Positions 1-13,209 of a DNA stretch of 64,000 nt are shown here, piece by piece. Each line of letters opens with the position of its first letter. Within the stretch, counting starts at the first letter, position 1. Both the position numbers and the translations under genes were made by a program. Source of the DNA: Strongylocentrotus droebachiensis (Eukaryota > Echinodermata > Echinoidea > Camarodonta > Strongylocentrotidae); assembly GCA_035222895.1 (NCBI GenBank), contig JAVYIG010000883.1:364511-428510 (forward strand). The letters are read 5' to 3'. A model generated the notes under the pieces. The model had not been told where the DNA came from. It did no database searches and was given only the letters and a program-made list of their open reading frames with translations.

Positions 1-1640
1 TACTGGTGGAGATCCTAAATCAAATGATTGGTTGAGAGCGGACACGTGACCAGATTAATCATGTGGATAATGCTTACTGTCGCCCTCACTGATTTACGGG
101 TTGTCTACTATCAAGCTATCAAATATATTTGTTTATTTTACTAATATGCATTATTTCGTTTTGTTCCAAAATACAATTGTACATGTGGTATTTCACATAA
201 GCTTGACGTTATTCACGAGACTGATACAATAATCATAGTGAAATAAAGTTTACTACTTTGAAAATAGGATAATAGTGTTACATGCACACAAAAAAGAAGC
301 AGTTTCGCAAGTGCTAGATCGACACGAACTTGCTGAACACAAAAAGTAATCCAATTGGTTCAAATATGTTTTTTTTTCAATAGCGGAAGTATACTAAGGA
401 AAATGGCGCGAAAAGTGTAATTTCACACCGCTTTCAGTATAAAGTTTTATTCATAAAACTGATCAAGAAAGTGGCATTGAAGCGTAATTCGAAACAGCTT
501 GAAAAAAAAGCAAATCTATGATTAATGGTAAAAATAAATTTGATGGTACTTAAAAATGATTTGATGACCTCGTGACGCCTACTTACCATATTGTTGTTGT
601 TTAAAAAAAATCGGATAGAGCTATTCTTCTGGACATAGGTTCCAAGTTTCATATCAATTGTTGAATGATTGATTTTATATTGCTGCCTTGAATTGAGTTT
701 ATTTTTAGTGAAATTGAGTTTAGTTTTGAAAGCCACCTATGTGAATAATCATTGTGAATGTTTGTAAATATCTGATAATAATATTGTTTAACCTGGATGC
801 TATTGAAGCATGTGTATGCTTGTGATAAGCTGCCAGGGGACCGTCGTTATAAGTCTTTTCCCAGGTGTAAAAATAAACACCAAACTGATAATCAAGATGA
901 ATTAAATCCATCATTTAATGTTTGATAAAGGATTCTGAAAGCCTTTTTTCTAAACAAATATGAAATTACCCCCGGCTATATTCAAATCAGGGAGCTGTGT
1001 AATATATCTTAAATAACAAGCGATTTGTAAAGACTAAATGATTCATTATTGGCGGGAAACGACGCGTTATTGCCGCTTCGGAATGACTGAAGGCTCTTAT
1101 AAATAACATTTCCTTGAAAAACTGATAATTTGAGAAGGATTTGAAGTGATAATTTACATGAAATGATCGTAAATATCTTCCTGCGTTTGTTTCCCGTGGG
1201 AAATCTGTTTTGCCACAACTTTTCATACCCTTTTTTGTTGTTGTATAATTATATCATCGTTGAAAACCATGTTTGACATGTAAATGAACCGTCAAAATAA
1301 ATGGTTGATTTGTCCTTTTTGGGTGCAGTCTTTGCCTTTTCCTCTGTTTTTTCTTCCTATTTTCTTTCTCAGGGTTGAGTAGTGCTTCATCACTCATAAT
1401 TATAATGACATTTTTAATTCTGTTTCTCCCTGATTATACGAAATCAATTAATTTTGCTCTTTGTGTTGCTTTGCTCTCTATATTCTTTGCTTTCTCGTTT
1501 GCAATTTTGTCTTCTCTTTGCCTACATTTCAATCTCCTTCAGTTTGGCTATGTGCCCCCCCCCCCCCCCCAGCTTGTCTCTTAGCCCCTACACAGCACGG
1601 AGTTATCTTTTTCTTGTACATCCTCTCTCTACAATTTGTT
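1..1640. other. no gene seen; AT-rich unique-looking DNA
   Basis: No coding exon, RNA gene or complete mobile element is visible. The motif GATTGGTTGAGAGC at 26-39, followed by a CACGTGACCAG-like stretch, recurs near 4562-4590, so a fragment of a dispersed repeat may begin before the window. There is a run of 18 C around 1555-1570. Confidence 0.5.
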
Positions 1641-1642
1641 TT

Positions 1643-1806
1643 AGTCTCTCTATCTCTCTCTCTCTCTGTGCCTCTTTCTCTGTATCTATTTCTATCTCTG
1701 TCTCTGTATATCTCTCTCTGTCCCTCTCCCTGCCTCTTTCTCTGTATATATTTCTATGTCTATATCCCTCTCTCCTTCTCTCTCTCTCTCTGCCTCTTTC
1801 TCTGTA

Positions 1807-1846
<40 letters not shown>

Positions 1847-1851
1847 ACTCT
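1643..1851. repeat. CT-rich microsatellite with a ~60-bp higher-order period
   Basis: A polypyrimidine tract of TC dinucleotides broken by GTATCTAT and GCCTCTTT blocks. The block GCCTCTTTCTCTGTAT recurs about every 60 bp (near 1670, 1731 and 1791), so short segments have duplicated as larger units. The open frames through it encode only Ser/Leu repeats and are not genes. Confidence 0.9.
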
Positions 1852-4800
1852 CCCCATTTCTCTCGTCGTCTCCTCACTTCCTTCCTGTTTAACTCACCCC
1901 TCTCTCTCTCTCTCTGCATGTTAACTCCATCCTTGGAAATCACTGCTCGGCACTAAAAAAAATGAAAATCTGCGGGTAGCTCTCAGGCGAGAACTTGATA
2001 GCATTTTGCCGTTTTTAGCCACCATATTGCACGAGGATGCGGTTTTTGTGAAAGGATATGTGAAAACGGTTGTAACATAAAACTCAGCAGATTTCATTTC
2101 TATCTTCTCTCCTAACTTCTCTTTCACAATGAACATGCCATAGTGGACTTCAGAAACGTGCATGCAGTGCTAAGACTCTAGGCATACATCAATATACATA
2201 CATCTCTATTCTTTCAATCTTTTCTCCTCTGATCCTCCTTCTCTATTCACATTTGCTTCCCAATCCTTGAGATCTTATCGTTTCGTATTTTTTTCTTTGG
2301 CAGTGCAAAAACATCGTACTCGATCAATGTTTCCTTTGATGCAGTTTTTGTTCGGTATCAACTTGATATCGACGTTCCAAACACAAGCCTTTTTTTTTTT
2401 GCATTTTTCGTTCACTTCTATTTTTCAATGTTACTAAACCGCCTAATACCTATTTGAGAATCTTGCAAACATATTGTACTGTTTGCTAAGTTGTAGCGCC
2501 AGAAGAAAAAGATATGACTTCGAATTTGATTATTAAAGATTGTGCCCTTCTATACTTCTTCCTTCCTCTCTTTACCTTTCTTTATCTCTCTCTTCCTTCT
2601 TCCCGTCTCTTTGTTTCCCTTCTCCCTCATCTCCTCCGTCTTCTTCTCACCCCCCCCCCCTTTCTCTCTTTGTCTTGTTCCTAAGTTAGCATTTTGGATT
2701 AAATATTTCTCATTGTGCCATTCGCATAATGAGTATTCCAGCAATGAATATAGGTACCTATATATTCTGCTTAACCGTTAGAATTCCTACAGGAGTTTAC
2801 CGGCTGGAATGAGCCACTTCAGAGATACTCTCTGCGCATGGGCAAATGAAGTTCAATTTTTTCACAAAACAGCTGGATACGTGTTCATGACAACTATGTA
2901 ATTATTATTCATTCCTGCACCGGCGGTACATTCTATGATTCACATCAGGCAGAGATATTCCTTTTAAGAGAGCAAACGTAAGATACTCATAAAGCACCCC
3001 ATCACTTTGGCAGTGATTATTCTAAAATGTACAAAGCAGGAAGTCTCCATGCGTAAAAGATATGTGGACATTTGGGGCCTTTTGTATAATATAATGTTTG
3101 GATATACTTATGGTAGCATGTGTAGGCTTACGTTACTTTATATTCATATTCTAGACAAAAATACTCTTGCTCAAACGATTAACGTAAACCTCAATTAAAA
3201 TGCAACGAATTTGAAACTCTTCTTTGGCGGTGCTTCCGCATCGTGCACAAAATATACTGCCTGCAAATATCTAAAAGCTTATATAAAATATTCATTTTTT
3301 TCTCGATTACAGGGGCCTCTTAGTTTACCACAATGAAAACATATCCTTACAGATCCGGACAAATCTAGGCACTTTTTTATTATGTATACAAGAAATAAAG
3401 TGTCTCCTGTGAAAAAAAATCATAGAGCTGCTAATGGAAGCATTTTAAATCCTCTTCTGTGTGGAAAATCAACATTTTTGTTTGGATATACCAATCACAA
3501 TTATAGAGTAAGCTCATTTTCCCAAAAACAATACACCGCCTGTCGATCACCCAGTTTACATTAAAATGGATTTAAAATGAAAGAGTAAAACTAGTTTGAA
3601 TATACATACACCAGTTGGACAAAGCATCCTTTATTCAGTATTCTGGTTATTAGTTCTTGGTATATTGAAATACAATACTGTCAGCTTTTGTAACTTGATC
3701 AATTTATACAACATTAGAATAGTTAAATAATGATTGACAAACACACATTAAGAACACAAAAGTCATCTAATAATTCCCCTCTATCGGCCTCACTTTCGCT
3801 AGTCAAACTCATTCTTTTAATGATTATACCCTTTCACATTAAATTGTAATCCAACCCCAGTCAAGTCGTTATCAATGACCTGATATTGTCTGGATTGCAC
3901 TTCGATAAATTAAAGTCCAATTTACAAAATGGATCAGAAAGCGTTAGACGGTCATTCAATAATACAGTGTTACTTGATTCACCTCTCTGCTCGTAAATTT
4001 TTTAATTTGCAAAATATATCATCTCCGATCTTTTACGTTTCCTTCTGAAATTTGTTGACATGATTGATGGACTCCATTTAATGAGTACAGAAACAGAATA
4101 GGCCATGCAAAAGTGTGGTTCATTATGGTCGAACACGAAACAATATAACGCTGATTAAAGCCCGTTTCGGATGGATTGTGCAAAGCAAAATCTAACTTTT
4201 AAAAAGACTGACAAGCTCTGAGTTTCGGAAGATTAATGTCAGCTAACATTTCAATTTCCTCTTCTTATAGAAGGAAACATGTGGTGTAATGACTGAACCA
4301 ATGTCAGATATATTAGTCTTTTCATTATTATGATGTCGTGTATCAGCTCATTATAAGACCGATCACGTAGCAGTACTTCTATTTCGACCAACTGATTTAT
4401 AAACGGATGGGACTGAACACACAGATTGAGCTCGCACTGATGACATCATTTTCCAAAGTTGTAAAGGGGGAGCAAGGACACTGATGTCTAGGTTAACCTG
4501 GTGCAAATTCAAATAAATCATATGAACATTTATATCATGCATACAAAAATTACTGGTTTTTGATTGGTTGAGAGCTCGTCACGTTACCAGAAATATTTCA
4601 AAGTAATTGAAAAAGTACTATATGAGAGTACTTTTTGGGAGTATTATTTTGGAATAGGAAAAAAAATGTGATAACAAAAAATCATTACAAAAAAAGATAA
4701 ATCTTTTCTATCAAATCTTCATTTAATGCAAACAAATATTTTTAAATCTTTTTTAATAAAAATTGACATTTATTTTATTTTATTTTTTTCCCCAAAAAAT

Positions 4801-4870
4801 TGTTTTTTTTTTTTTTTTTTAAATAAATATTTGATGCAGGATATAAACAAAATATACCATACCTTCTATT
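1852..4870. other. no gene seen; unique-looking AT-rich DNA
   Basis: Contains small pyrimidine patches (2550-2670, including a C run), a T run near 2391-2400 and a T run near 4803-4820. Short open frames are low complexity or lack recognisable domains. A partial repeat at 4550-4590 resembles 20-60. Confidence 0.5.
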
Positions 4871-4871
4871 T

Positions 4872-4994
4872 GAGGTACTGGTTAAAACTATGGGCCTCGG
4901 TGACTCCAAAAGTACCATTTGCTTCGGGGCTGCGCCCCTCAACAAATAGTACTATTGGAGTCACCTCTTGCGCATAGTTTTAACCAGAACCTCT
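4872..4994. repeat. palindromic hairpin element with GC-rich apex
   Basis: The left arm (4872-4920) starts GAGGTACTGGTTAAAACTAT. The right arm (about 4943-4994) is its near-perfect reverse complement, ending ATAGTTTTAACCAGAACCTC. The loop is a small GC-rich palindrome (CGGGGCTGCGCCCC). The arms are about 50 bp with a few mismatches. It resembles a self-complementary miniature element. The 13210-13372 hairpin has the same design but different arm sequence. Confidence 0.75.
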
Positions 4995-7150
4995 CAAGAC
5001 AGTGCATATTTGTATACTATTTACGAACAAATTTCGAATAGAAATTCATATCCTTACTGCTTATAAATGCTGCCGTTTTTATTAATTATCTCATGTTCAA
5101 ACCCCCGATTTCCCTATTTGTCATATTTGATATCTATGTCAAATTCCCAATTCCAATTTTCCCTAATTATCCCTCAATGGAATTTTATATTTCAAGCGGT
5201 TGCTTACATCATACTTTCTATTTCGTCAGTGAAGATGGAGTTAAGGTAATTTCTAAACTATAGCTGGTCTTTTTTTGTTTTTGGCCAAATATCAATCAAA
5301 TGACACTTGATATCTGAAAACTACTTAGTACTTGGAACTACGCTGATCTTAAGATTGTAAGATTCCCTAATGTTCCCCTAATGTCCTCGATACTTACTAA
5401 ATGTTTCCTGTTATTTCCAGTTTCGTTGTTGGAAGGGATTAGGTTTCACAGCACGGGAATAGTAGTGGATGTGGATATTATACTGCTATGAGGACACGAA
5501 AGTGTGTAGGCATATTGAGCGTGCACAGTAACCGAAACGAAATGTCTCTTTATTATTCAAGGAGACACATGAAATATTGATATCTTTTAAAAATACAATT
5601 TAGAAATTTCAATTATTATTTTTTCCTGGAAATTATGCGAAATAATTATCAGAATTGAAAAAGGATGACATATGCGGGGGAAACACACAACAGCAGGGAT
5701 GACAGCAAGTCTACATGTTAATGCAATGAGGTTGGCAACGAGAGGTTTATTGAATTGAGTTGATTTTTTCAATTTCGATTATTAAACTCCACCATCAGCA
5801 GAAGCGTTTGTGATAAAATGTCATGGAGTTTGCTCCTGAAAGTCAGTTGCACACCTCAAGGTCATTTTCGATCTACAATTAACCTGGAAACAGAACTAGT
5901 TCATGTTTGATTTACCTAGAACCGCATCCGGTGTATAAATTAAACGAGACTCCCAAAGCGAGGCGTTTCCAACGATTTACTCAGTGGCCAGTCCATCTCA
6001 ATATTGCAAAAGCCAATAACCTTAATCAAACGACGGGTCATGCAACCTAATTCAAAGAGCCCCAAAATGGTGTTTGTATCGATTCACGCAAAGTCTAATG
6101 TTTACCCTCACGCCTTCCCGAGTCTACAATTGTATACCTCTTTCGTTTAAAATGGCTTTTGGTCAAGACATGTAGATTTAAAAGGACGTCAGACACCTTT
6201 TCAAAAGAGGATGCAAAATTATCCTGGCTTAGAGCAACTCCGTATCAAATTTACCCTCATTTTTTCTAAGGTCAATTCCATAGCTCTATAGACTTCCTCA
6301 TGCCTTCTTCGCTGCTGGCAACTTTGTCCTTAAAATGAGGTCAAATTGGAATCGCTTCAAAACCTATATGATTTCAGTTGATCGTTGATTTTGTAACTCC
6401 GAGCGTGCTTCCGGTTACCATAGTCAGTCTGACAGTCACTTCATCACTGGGATATATACAATTTGCATCAGCGCTTCGCACCACTTATTACCACACTTAA
6501 TATGAATGTCGATATTATGGTCATGAAACAGCGCGGGAGAGTTTAAACAAAAAAAAGATACGTTGTGGATTCATTCGAATACACTTCGTTAGCCCGTTGC
6601 ATTCGGTGCGTCATTACGAATGCGTTATTACCTGCGCTAATGATTCATGCGCCATTAATTTAAGGCGATGCTTGCGCTATTCATCTGCAGTCACTTGTCA
6701 CTCTCAAATGGCACATCAGAGACTGCGCAAGCCGCTAACGCAGTCATACGTCAGCCAATAATTGACAAAATGTGTGCAACGTGCATTACGGGCCGGTGAG
6801 CCGACGAACTTACAACTCGTGTTTCAAAACACTGATAGGAAGGGGAGATGTGAAGCGTACGAGCAAGCTCACTTGGTTTGATATGGTATTGATCTTGTAG
6901 TAGTTCGTTCTTATTACAAGACATGTACCAGACTGGAAATGATTGATTTGCTGATGATGCGGGGGAGTGTTCCTTTAGATGAGTGGTCAGTGGGTGGATG
7001 CATAGTAGGGTCAATGGTGGATGGATGGATGTTGCATGCATGTATTTGCAGTAAGGTCTGGAGAGGACAAAGACAGTACCTTTTAGGGATGCGATGCCAC
7101 ACTGCAAGTCAGGCTCGCAACCTCTTCCTCCAAAACATACAATTTATATT
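4995..7150. other. no gene seen; possible non-coding regulatory patch near 6.6 kb
   Basis: Unique-looking DNA. At about 6600-6700 several TAAT/ATTA cores sit among GCGC words (GCGTTATTACCTGCGCTAATG, then GCCATTAATTTAAGG), as seen in some homeodomain-bound regions. This is only suggestive. The open frames at 6751-7157 overlap on both strands and have no domain features. Confidence 0.35.
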
Positions 7151-7155
7151 AGCGT

Positions 7156-7254
7156 AGATAGATAGATAGATAGAGACAGAATCAAGAGAGGGGGAGAGGG
7201 GGGAGGGATGGAGAGGGGGAGAGAGATAAGGTGGAGAGAGAGAGAGAGAGAGAG
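7156..7254. repeat. GATA and GA microsatellites
   Basis: A short GATA run (7156-7173) leads into G/A-rich sequence and ends in an uninterrupted GA run (about 7233-7254). Confidence 0.9.
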
Positions 7255-8192
7255 TCATGCAACTTCTGCAAGAACTATATAACTAACAAGTTTAATATCA
7301 ACTATAGAAAAATATAGGAGAACCCGTTGGTGCATGATTTAAGACAACAGTTCTCATCAGTACGAGAGGAGAGGGAAGGAGAATGGGAGAGAGAGATGGG
7401 GTAAGACATTTGGTATTGTTTTGAGTTGGCAAAGTGCCAAATTACAAATTGTGAATATGGCATACTACAAAATAAGCGACACGGAAAGACGTTTGAAAGC
7501 TAGCACAGGCAGCAAAATGCTATGCGTCGACACTTTTATTAACGCCACATGAAGAATTTTCATCAATGTCTGGTGTCGTGGTGAATATCAATAATCCTCA
7601 TTCTACTCAACTATTTCACCATGGCAATACCACATCAACTATGAAAGCCTTGCCCGTCAATGAAAGCGGTGTCACTACACTCCCAACCCGTCATTTCGCT
7701 AAAAGAAAAATCGCTCAAACCAAAGTCCTCTGTGAAAAAGCTTATGATCAACAACAATAGAGGAATCCAGATGCGTCAAGGCTCAATATTACAAATGGCA
7801 AAGATAATAAATAGCTTCACCCCTATGCTTTCACTTATAAAGTACAGTCAACCAGGCATCTTGGTTTATTCATGTTCATGTTTTTATTATCATTTTCGAT
7901 CGAGCAGTGATAAAAATGAAAAATGTCGCTGCATTTTGCGAAAAGGAACATGCAGTTTCGAGCATGGATCCATGCACCGTATAGAGGGTGGAAAAAGGTC
8001 GTTTGTAATTGAGATCCGCCTCCAGCCAGTTTCCCAACCTTTGAATGAGGATAATACGCCAGCGAAGAGGATGAGGGGGCGGGGGTAGTATTGGGGCATG
8101 GTCTTCTAGGGGGGTGGGGAGGTGTATAAGGGGGTCCTCGTGAAAGATCACTGACAGAAAAATACATTAATTAATTTATGACTTGTAAACCA
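7255..8192. other. no gene seen
   Basis: Includes a 142-codon plus-strand open frame (7660-8088) that has a mixed, non-repetitive composition. It lacks any recognised motif and is overlapped by equally long frames on the other strand, so it is treated as chance. Confidence 0.45.
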
Positions 8193-8487
8193 GGAGGTGT
8201 TACACAAAGATCCTAAGTCAAACTTAACTCTAAGTTGGACTTAAACATAATGGAGAGCCATTTGTAGCCTCAAAATAAAATATATTCAACAGCAATAATT
8301 CAAGTATTTTAGACTTTTATAAATTCCACATCGAGAGCATAAAATATCTCCTTGATAATAACAAATATGAATGATAAGAATCAACATTTTATGCGTTTTT
8401 AAAAAACTTTTACAAAATATTTTCAAAGATGCAAACGGCTTTCCATAATTTTTAGGTCCAACTTAGAGATCTTTGTGAAATACCCCT
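8193..8487. mobile_element. miniature inverted-repeat element (~295 bp)
   Basis: The left end GGAGGTGTTACACAAAGATC and the reverse complement of the right end AGGGGTATTTCACAAAGATC match at most positions. The match continues inward through CTAAGTTGGACTTAAA and ATGGAGAGCCATTTG, giving arms of roughly 75 bp around an AT-rich centre. No coding capacity. The target duplication could not be identified, so the superfamily is unknown. Confidence 0.7.
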
Positions 8488-9480
8488 CTGTTCAGTCAGA
8501 ATCTCGTCGGGTGATCCATACTAATATGACAAGCCACTTCAATAATAATACTCCCGTTTCGAAGAAAATATTAATACGCCAGGCTCGATGAAACTATCAA
8601 CTCGGATCGCATTTGGAAGATTAAAAAATCCTGCACCTAAGCCACATTTATGTATACAAAATGTTATTGGTAATCAGATATGAAGCAAAGAGCACACCGA
8701 GTCTTGCATTAGCGAAATTGTAGAAGAAAAAAAAGCACTTTCACAGAATCTACTGTGGAAAACCATCTAGTACAAAGCGAATGGACCAGCATCATCGCCG
8801 GGTATTTTTCTTTTTTCGGGGAAGAGGTGGGCGTTATCCTCCTGAAAAGTTCTTTCATAGTGTTTGCTCTTCGTTCGTATTCCCTTGTCATTTCATTTTC
8901 TACCAGTGAGCTTATCAGGATTTTCCAAAGTTCAAAATTAATTACTGCTTTAGAGAAATCCCCCATCCCACCCCCTTCCACGGATTTCCAAACAGTGCAT
9001 TTTATTTTTATTAAAGCTACTCCAGTAACGTTCAATCAACATGACGTCGAAGACACCACAACCACCACCACATATAGGATGGGTCTTAAAAACATACCCC
9101 CTTCTCGCCCCCTTCTCTTTCTAACCTAACACAGACGGCTCTAGACGCATTAATCACAAGGAGTGAGAGACGCGTGCCTTTTATGTAGCCATCTTTGTTT
9201 TCTTATCATCACACGCGGAAAACCAAACCAGACTGGTCGATTAAATATTAAACGTAACCGACTTTTAAAAGAGAATGGAGAGGTTTCCGTGCATGCATTC
9301 GCCGCCTCTGTTCATTCTCGTGTTGTGATTAATGAAGTAGACCAATCAATAGCTGCCCTTGCATGACAAAGGAGTTAACAATTTGAATGGACGACAAAAC
9401 TAAGGTAATTTTCCTCAGATGACGTCAGAGGAAACATCTTCAAAAATAGATGCAATAGCGGTTTTAGAGAGGTATTTTTT
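8488..9480. other. no gene seen
   Basis: Unique-looking DNA. Overlapping frames on opposite strands (8709-9129) show no domain features. Confidence 0.45.
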
Positions 9481-9496
9481 TAGGAAAGGGTTCAAG

Positions 9497-9683
9497 CCCC
9501 CCCCCCCCCCCCCCCTCTAAATTGCACATGTAAACGTGAATGCAAGAACCCCCAAGCCCTTAATCTCCCCCCCCCCAACAACAAAAAAAAGCCCACTAGA
9601 ATTTATAGACAAATATTTTGTAGAACCACTTCTGAGTCCGTGCACTTTAATATGATTTGTTTTTCGATGGGGGGGGGGGGGGG
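9497..9683. repeat. long C run and G run
   Basis: C19 at 9497-9515, a second shorter C run near 9568-9576 and G15 at 9669-9683. The C and G runs face each other about 150 bp apart and could pair as a hairpin. Such homopolymers are also assembly-error prone. Confidence 0.85.
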
Positions 9684-9889
9684 TCACGATCCCCGTACCC
9701 CCTTGCCTCCGTAGCTACCCTGCTGTGGACTTTGATCGTCCCCAAACATCTCATAAATCTTACATTAATCAAATGCGATATTACTAATGTTGACGGGAGG
9801 AAAACATTTATCATTACAGATATGGACCACTGTCAAACATTCATGTTTAAAGGCAATATAAGTGTGAGTAGGTATTTCCTATTGAACCT

Positions 9890-10005
9890 TATACGTTATA
9901 TATTTGTTGTAATCGTTTACTTGTTGAGTTCAATTATTGTGCACGGCCTTGCTGAAAAGCAGCTTCTAGCAGGCTTTTTAACAGTGATTAAATAAATGAA
10001 ATACA
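9890..10005 (+). mobile_element. probable LINE/retroelement 3' end
   Basis: A stretch containing GCTGAAAAGCAGCTTCTAGCAGGC followed by AATAAATGAAATACAAAATAC. A short hairpin-like motif followed by an A-rich microsatellite tail is typical of the 3' ends of CR1/L2-type non-LTR elements in invertebrates. No reverse-transcriptase sequence remains upstream, so this is an inference from the tail. Confidence 0.35.
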
Positions 10006-10289
10006 AAATACAAAAATATGTTACTAATCACTTGGTTGAAAAGCACAAGGACCGATGTGTGTTTTATGAGAAGGATTAATTTAAAAAAATTGTTACTGCT
10101 GATGAATATTTATCAAAAAATAAAATGTATTGAGCATTAGAAATGAAATAACACCTTTTTTGTATACGATGATAATAAACGTGACGCAGTATGTGGAAAA
10201 TCAATTCAATTCTTGTTAATACTAAACGTCGATATTTTGTCTCGAACTTCCACCGATATTTTCATTATGTATGTATCAACAAGTTCTCA

Positions 10290-10590
10290 GTTTACAATTA
10301 AATTCTCTGTTATTTTTATTTGTTTTATTATTTATTATTGTTAATTTCTATTTGTCTGTACATTATGATGATTTATATTTGATTTCTATTCGTTTTTCTG
10401 ATTTGTATGCCTATTATATTTTCCTTTGTTTTTATTTGATTTCTTTATCTTTTCATAAGTTTTAAATTCGTTTTTTTTTTTACTGGCATTTGTTTGTAGC
10501 ATATTTGTATTTATTGCACAGACTTTTTGAAAGCTGAGCGAGTTACTGTGTTTAAATAAATAAATGAAATGAAATGAAATGAAATAGATT
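10290..10590 (+). mobile_element. probable LINE/retroelement 3' end with (TGAAA)n tail
   Basis: A T-rich tract is followed by TTGAAAGCTGAGCGAG, then AAATAAATAAATGAAATGAAATGAAATGAAAT (10553-10586). The terminal pentamer array next to an AATAAA-like signal suggests a non-LTR retroelement 3' end. No coding remnant was found. Confidence 0.4.
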
Positions 10591-12530
10591 TTACAACTAA
10601 CATTGAAGGATTCTTTTATGGGTAAAATAATGACAGAAGAATTATGGGTTATAGTCGAAACTGTTGATGACACAAAAATCTTGTTAAACATCAAACATCC
10701 TCTTGTAATTATACATCAAAATCACAATGAAACAGAAGAATATTCCAAAAATACCCACATAATGTGTTTTCTTGTAGTGCCGAAAGTCCTAATATGGAGT
10801 GATATCTAATTCAGTGTGTTATGGAATCATTTAAACTTCGACACTGAGTTTCAATTGAGCATGTACTGCAATTACTTTTTTCAAGAAGAAAAAAAAGAGG
10901 AAATGCTTTAGTCAAAAAGTTGGTGTGAGAGAGTTTTTAAAAAGGTATTCAATCACTTAGTGACAGACGAATTGCCCCCACCCGCCTCTCTAAAATCCTG
11001 AAGAAGACTTATCTTCGCAATTACTCAGCATGAGAACATGGCTGTGATATGAAGGAGATAAAAAAGAATCAGAAAGGCGAAGCGGGGAGGAAATGAAAAG
11101 AGTGCTGGATGGCGCGAAAAGGAAATGAAACCGAAGTTAATAATCCTGCAAAAATGGACTTAATTTGAAAGAACAGTAGCGCGCGGTAGGCGCAAAATGT
11201 TCTGTACCCTTTTCCCTTTCAAAAGTCAAGGTCAGAAACGTAATACCGAACCGCTATAGATCCCATCATGGAGGTCCTTTGGCATCGATATTCTTTGAAA
11301 CCGTATATTCATGGAAACACAGCTTTTAAACCTTTCATAAAAATCCGCCTCTGACTGCGAGGTTCTCTTTAAATCGAGTTATCGCTGGGATATCGGAACG
11401 TCTCAGCGACGTCAGCTTCGTTTAGCAAAGAAAACAGGTTCACATATCCCAACACACGAAGTAAGAAACACAATAGTTTAAGTGATAGTCGCCTTCTGTC
11501 CCGACGCCGAGCACTTCCGAGATAGATGGTGCGCGTAGTCAATAATCCTGTAATCAGAACCCGATAAATCCCGAACCTTTCCGATCCGTTCACCGAGTGA
11601 TATCCCGATGTTGTAAGCGAACCGGGTGCGGGGCGGAAACGCGCTCTAATATTGAGGTACATTCGATACTATTCGCAGCCTTTAATTGGCCGGAGCCGCA
11701 GACAGCAGATACATTTTGTATGAGCGACATGTGATGGTGGCGGCTTGCCAGGAAAGATTGGGGATGGTGAGGATGAAAAGATAATGAGGTGGAGAGAGGA
11801 AAGAGAGGATGAACCTACTGATAAGTCGGGACTCAAGTTTGTCATTTTGTTATTTCCGTTCGGTGATACCTCAAGTAGCCTAGTGCTAACATGTCAGACC
11901 CTACTATTCGGGTATGCCTATCACAATCTGAATTTCACATACGAGTCATACCTAACTTGATATCAGCTGAATTTATAAAAGATGTTTTGTTAATACTCTT
12001 CCTTTTAACGATGAAACAAAAATGTGCTCGAAGACCTATAATCTCGTAGCATTCAAGATTAAGTTAATTAATTTTGATCAGTTTGTAAATTTGATTTGAT
12101 TTTATGATTATTTCCATATACATCAACATATTTGCATTTACAATCTTATAACTTTAGATGCATGGTATATCCAAAAAGGGTTGTCTTCAGCATAAGCTTG
12201 AAGTGACGTTCCTTATGAGAATAAAAATAACAATACATACAATATGAAGCGATGCATTATTTCGTATTATTATATCTTTTCAACAGATACAAAAGGATAG
12301 AAAACTATAAACGATACCCCCAATGAATGAATTCCATCTTGCAAGACAGCCCATGAAAGAATGACGGAAGACAATGATGCATATAGATCGTGCAAGTATA
12401 CAATATTGCACAACTGACTGGATCTGTAAAGATTTTAAATATATTTCAACTATACCGATATCATGTTTAAAAATACTATGTAATAAATAGTTTTATTTAC
12501 ATTCTCTTTATCTCTCTTAATTTTGCACTC
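10591..12530. other. no gene seen; CpG-richer block at 11350-11720
   Basis: The 11350-11720 stretch is visibly richer in CpG and G+C than its surroundings. It carries a 97-codon minus-strand frame (11369-11662) with no recognised domain. It could be a regulatory island or an unrecognised exon. The rest is ordinary AT-rich DNA. Confidence 0.35.
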
Positions 12531-12532
12531 AA

Positions 12533-12552
12533 CCCCCCCCCCCCCCCCCCCC
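12533..12552. repeat. C20 homopolymer
   Basis: Uninterrupted run of 20 C flanked by AT-rich DNA. Confidence 0.95.
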
Positions 12553-12661
12553 TCCAGAGAAATACAACACTGTAAAGAATTATATACCTCACTTAAGTAA
12601 TCCAGCCATCTGATTGGTCGAAATTGCATTCATAAACTTCAACTGTTCCTGTAAAATTCCC

Positions 12662-12737
12662 GGTAACCATGCATAAAACATTTAATATTTTTAATAACCA
12701 TGGTTATTAAAAAAATAGTTCAGTCTCCATGGTTACC
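12662..12737. repeat. nested palindromes
   Basis: A perfect 20-bp palindrome (TTAATAACCATGGTTATTAA, 12691-12710) lies inside an outer pair GGTAACCATG (12662-12671) and CATGGTTACC (12728-12737). It may be the core of a degraded miniature element. Confidence 0.7.
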
Positions 12738-13067
12738 CCATAGGTTAACATGTTAAAAAATGGTTTGAGCGATCGAGGATACCGTATGTGTGCGAATAAT
12801 TGGTTGGTAATTTCAATACAATTGAATCTCGATCGATCTTACCGACAATTTTATCTTGCATTGTTGACATGAAGACGAAAATAAACTTCCAAAAACCAAA
12901 AAACAACATCTGCCGATAGATCTTGATCTAAGTTCGTGCCAATATGCATTGCAAAAGTAAAAGAAGAGTCCGTATATGGAGCTTTTGCGAAGCATTCATC
13001 ACACGCGAAGCCGGTTTCAATTCATTTTAATGTATATATCGTACAAAACTGCCAAGCATGTTAACAG

Positions 13068-13148
13068 CGCGCGATGGCCGAGAGGTCTGAGGCGCTGACA
13101 TTAGATATATCACCTTTTGTACGCAAGAGTTCGAATCTCATCTTCGAC
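13068..13148 (+). tRNA. degenerate type II (Ser/Leu) tRNA-like sequence
   Basis: The D-arm sequence TGGCCGAGAGGTCTGAGGCG matches the A-box region of Ser/Leu tRNAs. GAGTTCGAATCTC matches the T arm and B box at the expected distance, with an extra arm between them. An imperfect anticodon stem (TGACA/TATCA) leaves the loop TTAGATA, which would read AGA (Ser). The acceptor ends do not pair and an A-run follows immediately. A tRNA pseudogene, retroposed tRNA or SINE head is therefore more likely than a working gene. Confidence 0.4.
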
Positions 13149-13209
13149 AAAAAAAAAAAAGCATTTTTTATTTTTTATTTTTTAGTCTATTTTTTTTCGG
13201 CATATAAAA

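Noticed and set aside
1454-1956. Overlapping 66-156-codon plus-strand frames
   Set aside because: They translate a CT microsatellite into Ser/Leu/Cys repeats.
7660-8088. 142-codon plus-strand frame
   Set aside because: No recognised motif, and three overlapping minus-strand frames of similar quality cover the same bases.
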